DNA of 64,000 bases. Origin: a bacterium ADurb.Bin157 (lineage in GTDB: Bacteria; Muiribacteriota; Ozemobacteria; Ozemobacterales; Ozemobacteraceae). Of this stretch, positions 59,839-64,000 are shown piece by piece. The stretch spans positions 81,425 through 145,424 of the forward strand of contig MWDD01000001.1 of the NCBI GenBank assembly GCA_002070375.1, read 5' to 3'. A model generated the notes under the pieces. That model saw only the letters and a program-made list of their open reading frames with translations, was not told the DNA's origin and did no database searches. The stretch's first letter is position 1, and each line of letters opens with the position of its first letter. A program made the position numbers and the translations under genes.

Positions 59839-62604
59839 TTGAAAGTAGATTTTCTAAACGCACTTACCTCACTTGAAGCCTTCAAAGAGTTTTCATATCT
59901 TGATGAAAAAGATGTGAGCTTTTTACATACATTTGAGGATTATCGTGGATTTGCAATCAGATTTTATAATGGGGGATCCAATGACCCCTGGAAAGCCTTT
60001 AAATTTGGTGCAGTAAAAGATTTGTCGATCGAGGAGCTATGTGATTTTTCAAAACTCCCCTTTTCCTCTGATTATCGTGATTTTGCAAGCAAAAGAATTA
60101 ATGGTGAATTATGCCGAATTATTATAGTGCCTTTTCACGTTAAGCAATCACATTTGGCAGAGTTGGTAACAGTTGTAACTTTTGACACAAAATTTCCATA
60201 TGAAGAATGGTGTATTTTTTCAGAACACATGGCGGGGCTTATTTGTTCAAAATACCGATTTCCTCTTCACTTATTGTATTCTGAGCACGATGACCCAGAG
60301 AAACTGCTCGTATTTCTTCACGAGATCCAGAGTCTGCTTAACACAAGCAGGATGATTGACGCATTGCCGCCGGGAAACCCGGAAAAGCAATCACGAGAGT
60401 GGTTTGAAGACGATTCTCCGGTTCTTATTTCTTTTTTGCAAAAAATTGTTCATGAGTTCAATATCTTGGGTGCATTTATTGTTCAACAAGCTGCTCCGAA
60501 TTTCTATAACCAAATATCTCTGATAGCTACTGATGACAGCACTGACTATGAACTTGACGTAGCTGATATGCTTGAAGAAATGATGAGCAAAAACCCGATC
60601 AATATTAATCCAAAAACTCAAAAACTTGTCATTAAAACCGGGAAACAAGACTTCCCTCCTTCCAAGCCAATTCCTTTAATTTTTTCTTGTCAAGCAGGCG
60701 GAGTAACATATGGACATTTTGGAGTATTAGTTTCGGAAAGGCAAACTCACCGACATATAAACCCCAACTCAAAGTTTATTCCCATGCTTGCAAATCAGCT
60801 CGGACTATACTTCAGCCACTTCTACCAGTTACGCAAAGAAGCATTACACGGCAGAATGCTTCAACAGATTAATCAAACATGCAATACCATAAACTCTTCT
60901 GTGGACATAGGAGCGATCTTATTCAAATTGGTTGAAAGTCTAAACTATCTTTTTGGTCAATATTCGGGAGCTATTTTGTTGTTTTCAAGAGAAACGAGTG
61001 AGCTTGAAGTTGTAAACTTCTTAGGCGACAGAATCCCCGACGGCGTAACCGTTGATCCTGTGAGCGCTCTGGGGGCTCCCATACTGGAAGCCATAAAAGA
61101 AGGCTCTGTATTCGACAACAGAAATAAAAAATATAATTTACCAATTCGCTATGTTCTTCCATTAGCAACTACTCCGCAAACCACATCTTTCTCTGAGTTT
61201 GTACCAATGCACTCTCTGGGCGGTGTTCTGCTCTTTGAATCAGAGAGCAATGCAAGACTTACCGAAGAAGACTTAACCAAGCTTATTCCCATACTGTTAA
61301 ACGGAATAAGCGCTTCATTGCAGGTAGCATGCAATTATGAAGAAAAGCTGGGCACCATAAAAGATCTTGAAGGCTTGATGGCACGCTTAAACGATTCAGA
61401 CGGTTTGTTGGATGAAATGATTTTAATCATCAGACGCTTATTAAAAGTTAACAGAATTTCATTTTTGGAAACCGAGGATTCAGGTAATTTTCTTGTCATA
61501 AAAAAAGGCTTTGGCTTACCTGAAAACATAATAAATACAAGAATCCCCATCGGAGAAGAAATATCTGGATATGTTGCTTTGCATCAAAAGTCTTGCCGAA
61601 TTGACGACATTGAAAAAGAGGGTCTCTTCAAAAAAAGGTCCAGAGAGGCTTATTTCAACAAATCTTTGCTTTCGGTTCCGCTTATCAGTCAAAGAGGAAA
61701 CCTTAAAAGACGTGTTTTAGGTGTTATTAACGTTAACAACAAAACAAACGGTTTAACATTTACAAACCAAGACCAACAGTTGCTTGAGGCTGTGGCTCAC
61801 CTTGTTGTGACAGCACTTGAAAACGTAAAATTCATGTATGAAGAACATGAAAAGAATCTCTTAGAGCGCCAGCTGGGTGATGCGAGAGACATTCAAATGT
61901 CGCTGATGCCAAAGACTTTTTCTGACTTGCCGCTTTCAATGGATGTTTTCGGCAAAAGCAATCCGGCAAAACACATCGGAGGGGATTTTTTCGATGTAAT
62001 TGCTCTTGATGACGGAAGATGGTTAATAGTTTTAGGCGATGTATCCGGAAAAGGGATGCCTGCCGCAATACTAATGGCAATAACGAGAATGATTATTCAT
62101 AGTGTTGTCCAAGACTGTATCGATCCGGTAACAATTTTGGAACGAATAAACACAAGACTCTGCAAAGAGCTCGACTCATATCACTTTGTAACTTTGCAAC
62201 TTGTTGCCATTGATCCCAAGACCGGGGAATGCGAAATGTCTTCTGCGGGACATGGGCCATTAATGGTAAAACTTAACTCATGTTGTCAGCTCATAGAAAC
62301 CCAGAGCGGTGCCCCTGTCGGAATAGTGGGTTTACCCGCAATTTATCACAAAGAACCGTTTAAAATGATAAAAAATGACATTCTGATAATGTTCACAGAC
62401 GGGTTAACCGAAGAGCGTTCTCCTGACGGAGAAATGTTTGGCAACGATCGAGTTATGAGCATAATGAATGTAAAATCAAACAATTCAGCAAAAGAACTTA
62501 GTGAAGCCCTTATAAATGCTGCGGTCAGTTGGCGTAAAAACGCTGAAGCTCACGATGACCTCACTGTTCTTGCTCTTAAATTTAAAGGGACTCAGAATGA
62601 ATAA
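59839..62604 (+). CDS. GAF-SpoIIE (PP2C-type) serine phosphatase
   Basis: 921 residues, TTG start with TGGAG upstream. The first 170 residues are unassigned, then GAF-like modules (roughly 195-330, 350-500 and 510-670; the last, IGEEISGYVALHQKSC and SLLSVPLIS, is the clearest). A short coiled linker RQLGDARDIQMSLMP leads into a SpoIIE/RsbU phosphatase domain (690-918) with metal Asp residues in GGDFFDVI, GDVSGKGMPA, TDGLTEERSP and HDDLTVL. Soluble. Such proteins dephosphorylate anti-sigma antagonists; the target is unknown. The next gene overlaps by 8 bases. Confidence 0.92.
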   Translation: MKVDFLNALTSLEAFKEFSYLDEKDVSFLHTFEDYRGFAIRFYNGGSNDPWKAFKFGAVKDLSIEELCDFSKLPFSSDYRDFASKRINGELCRIIIVPFHVKQSHLAELVTVVTFDTKFPYEEWCIFSEHMAGLICSKYRFPLHLLYSEHDDPEKLLVFLHEIQSLLNTSRMIDALPPGNPEKQSREWFEDDSPVLISFLQKIVHEFNILGAFIVQQAAPNFYNQISLIATDDSTDYELDVADMLEEMMSKNPININPKTQKLVIKTGKQDFPPSKPIPLIFSCQAGGVTYGHFGVLVSERQTHRHINPNSKFIPMLANQLGLYFSHFYQLRKEALHGRMLQQINQTCNTINSSVDIGAILFKLVESLNYLFGQYSGAILLFSRETSELEVVNFLGDRIPDGVTVDPVSALGAPILEAIKEGSVFDNRNKKYNLPIRYVLPLATTPQTTSFSEFVPMHSLGGVLLFESESNARLTEEDLTKLIPILLNGISASLQVACNYEEKLGTIKDLEGLMARLNDSDGLLDEMILIIRRLLKVNRISFLETEDSGNFLVIKKGFGLPENIINTRIPIGEEISGYVALHQKSCRIDDIEKEGLFKKRSREAYFNKSLLSVPLISQRGNLKRRVLGVINVNNKTNGLTFTNQDQQLLEAVAHLVVTALENVKFMYEEHEKNLLERQLGDARDIQMSLMPKTFSDLPLSMDVFGKSNPAKHIGGDFFDVIALDDGRWLIVLGDVSGKGMPAAILMAITRMIIHSVVQDCIDPVTILERINTRLCKELDSYHFVTLQLVAIDPKTGECEMSSAGHGPLMVKLNSCCQLIETQSGAPVGIVGLPAIYHKEPFKMIKNDILIMFTDGLTEERSPDGEMFGNDRVMSIMNVKSNNSAKELSEALINAAVSWRKNAEAHDDLTVLALKFKGTQNE

Positions 62605-64000
62605 CTCCAAATACGTTGAAACCCTGAACTTCTACGCCGTATTGGCCCAAAAGACAGCAGAAAAAGTAGATCCTCATTATTCAGTCGAATCTATTATTGC
62701 CGAAACAGTTTTGTTTATGAACGCTACCTCGGGCTCAATTATGGTTTACGACAAAGAAGAAAACTGTTTAAAACTATACGTTTCTGCCAAACACCCTGCC
62801 GTCAAAAGCGATAATAATCAGAAAGGGCCTATAGCCAAAATCTCTATAGGAGACGGAATTGCCGGCAATGTATTTAAAACCGGCATAGCTGCAATAAGTT
62901 CGAGCAACAACGATAACAGCTCAGACACAAAGCTTGTCAGAAAAGCTGACAAAGGCTCTTTCCTTTCTGTTCCTCTCAGATTTAACGGACATCCTATAGG
63001 CGTAATGAACCTCAATCGATCAGAGGGCTTGGAAAGTTTTAACGAAAATGATCTTGCTTCATTAAAATCAGTTGAAACAATGATTTCCAGCCTTATTGAA
63101 AAAGAGAGACTTATGAATACCATTGAGGAAAACCGTCGTGAGATCGCGGGGCTTTACTCAATGTCGACAATTTTATCTAATTCAAAGGATTTTGTTGGGC
63201 GAATAATAGAATTTTTAGAAAAACTTTCAAACGAACTTTCACTTGAACATTGTGCTGTGATAGAAATTAAGACAGATCGCCATCAAAAAAGCAACGCCCC
63301 AAAGATTTCTCCTTTTGAAATAATTGCGGCTCATAACCTTGGCGAAACTGAATTACAGCAAATGTTTACCTCTGTCTCAGAAAATTTAAGAGCTCAAATT
63401 TCGGCTCCTGCAAACATTTACCAAGATTCGGAAGTGGAGGCGCCTTTTTCACTGAAGTTTAATAATCATGGCACAGAAAAAGAGATGTATTGCCTGCCTT
63501 TACTAGTTGAAGGCACTCTTTCTCACATGCTGTTGGTAAGTCGAAAGTATCTTAAACAAGACAAGCAAGAAGCAAAAAAGCACTACAGATTCTTATATCT
63601 GATTTCTCATAATTTGGCTTCTTCCATTTCAAGAGAAAAAATGTTTCAAAGAATTCAAGAAGACCAAGACATATTACTTGAAAATGCCACTAGGAACCGA
63701 GTTTTTCTTGAAATTAGCAAAGACTTGGCCAGTACTCTTGACCCCTATTGTATTTTGCAAAAGGCCTTCGATCAGTTCAGAAAAGTGATTGCATTTACTA
63801 CGATTTCTATATTGCTCTATGACGACCTTGACGAAAACTATCGCCTCATAGTACAGCCTTGCAAGCCAATTTCAGCACGATACCAAAAAACATTGTCTGA
63901 CACAATATACAATTTATTTGTGGACTACCCTGCAGACCCGCCTCTTAGCAGAGGAATCTACAAAGAATTTGCGACCTTTAAACCTCAAACCGCTGAAAAT
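62597..64000 (+). CDS. Multi-GAF signalling protein, incomplete at window edge
   Basis: 468 codons visible from ATG 62597, open to the end of the window without a stop, so the gene is truncated by the window. GAF-like domains are visible at about 10-175 (with IGDGIAGNVFKTG and SVPLRFNGHPIGVMNLNR) and about 185-350, and a third starts near 365 (RVFLEISKDLASTLD). An output domain may lie beyond the edge; a histidine kinase, cyclase or phosphatase would be typical. It overlaps the GAF-SpoIIE gene and is probably its signalling partner. Confidence 0.8.
   Translation, partial: MNNSKYVETLNFYAVLAQKTAEKVDPHYSVESIIAETVLFMNATSGSIMVYDKEENCLKLYVSAKHPAVKSDNNQKGPIAKISIGDGIAGNVFKTGIAAISSSNNDNSSDTKLVRKADKGSFLSVPLRFNGHPIGVMNLNRSEGLESFNENDLASLKSVETMISSLIEKERLMNTIEENRREIAGLYSMSTILSNSKDFVGRIIEFLEKLSNELSLEHCAVIEIKTDRHQKSNAPKISPFEIIAAHNLGETELQQMFTSVSENLRAQISAPANIYQDSEVEAPFSLKFNNHGTEKEMYCLPLLVEGTLSHMLLVSRKYLKQDKQEAKKHYRFLYLISHNLASSISREKMFQRIQEDQDILLENATRNRVFLEISKDLASTLDPYCILQKAFDQFRKVIAFTTISILLYDDLDENYRLIVQPCKPISARYQKTLSDTIYNLFVDYPADPPLSRGIYKEFATFKPQTAEN

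Overview
The window comes from an AT-rich, densely coding bacterial chromosome with a two-membrane (diderm) envelope. Evidence for the outer membrane: a 530-residue YidC with the large periplasmic domain, an autotransporter barrel, another predicted outer-membrane barrel, several lipobox proteins, and the lspA and lgt genes that mature them. Together with SpoVS, FabK-type enoyl reductases, DUF3857/transglutaminase proteins, GAF-SpoIIE phosphatases and many TPR proteins, this suggests a poorly sampled phylum (Riflebacteria-, Wallbacteria- or Elusimicrobiota-like). That placement is a guess; nothing here fixes it. No tRNA, rRNA, CRISPR array, IS element or phage was seen, and no gene-free stretch exceeds 300 bases.

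Layout. 1-2.3 kb: a secreted coiled-coil protein read leftward, then rsmG and a membrane/coiled-coil gene. 2.4-9.0 kb: rpmF-plsX-fabK-fabD, fabG-acpP-fabK2-fabF, a fatty-acid synthesis cluster with fabK where fabH usually sits. 9.0-11.2 kb: spoVS, a TPR protein and yraN. 11.2-28.6 kb: nine leftward, mostly overlapping genes: three tandem beta-helix lipoproteins, an Smr protein, two DUF3857 proteins (one transglutaminase with an intact triad, one with all three catalytic residues replaced), an O-antigen-ligase/TPR fusion, a 1246-residue TPR protein and an outer-membrane barrel. 28.7-31.2 kb: aminotransferase-dut-dapB. 31.3-32.7 kb: a 77-residue orphan and a diheme Fn3 lipoprotein.

32.9-40.3 kb: lspA-lgt-lgt2-papain-like autotransporter, all overlapping by 1-4 bases, then an RluD-type synthase, a pilin-like protein and a HAMP protein. 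40.3-42.8 kb leftward: GIY-YIG protein, class III cyclase, M50-like membrane protein. 42.9-43.8 kb: a secreted caspase-like protein. 43.8-54.3 kb leftward: rpmH-rnpA-yidD-yidC-jag-mnmE-mnmG(2)-HEAT-mnmG(1), the usual origin-associated block but with two divergent mnmG genes around a HEAT-repeat gene and no dnaA beside rpmH. 54.5-64 kb: M18 aminopeptidase, holA, rpsT, an SH3/M23 peptidase with a propeller-like protein, and a GAF-SpoIIE phosphatase followed by a multi-GAF protein that runs off the end.

Regulation. Sigma-70-type promoters precede the housekeeping genes. A second class matching the flagellar sigma-28 consensus (TAAA, about 15 bases, GCCGATAA) precedes four genes, three encoding exported proteins and one the 77-residue orphan, suggesting a motility/surface regulon. 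The best candidates for something new are the nine-gene envelope operon, the protease autotransporter coupled to lipoprotein-maturation genes, the paired mnmG paralogues and the sigma-28-like set.
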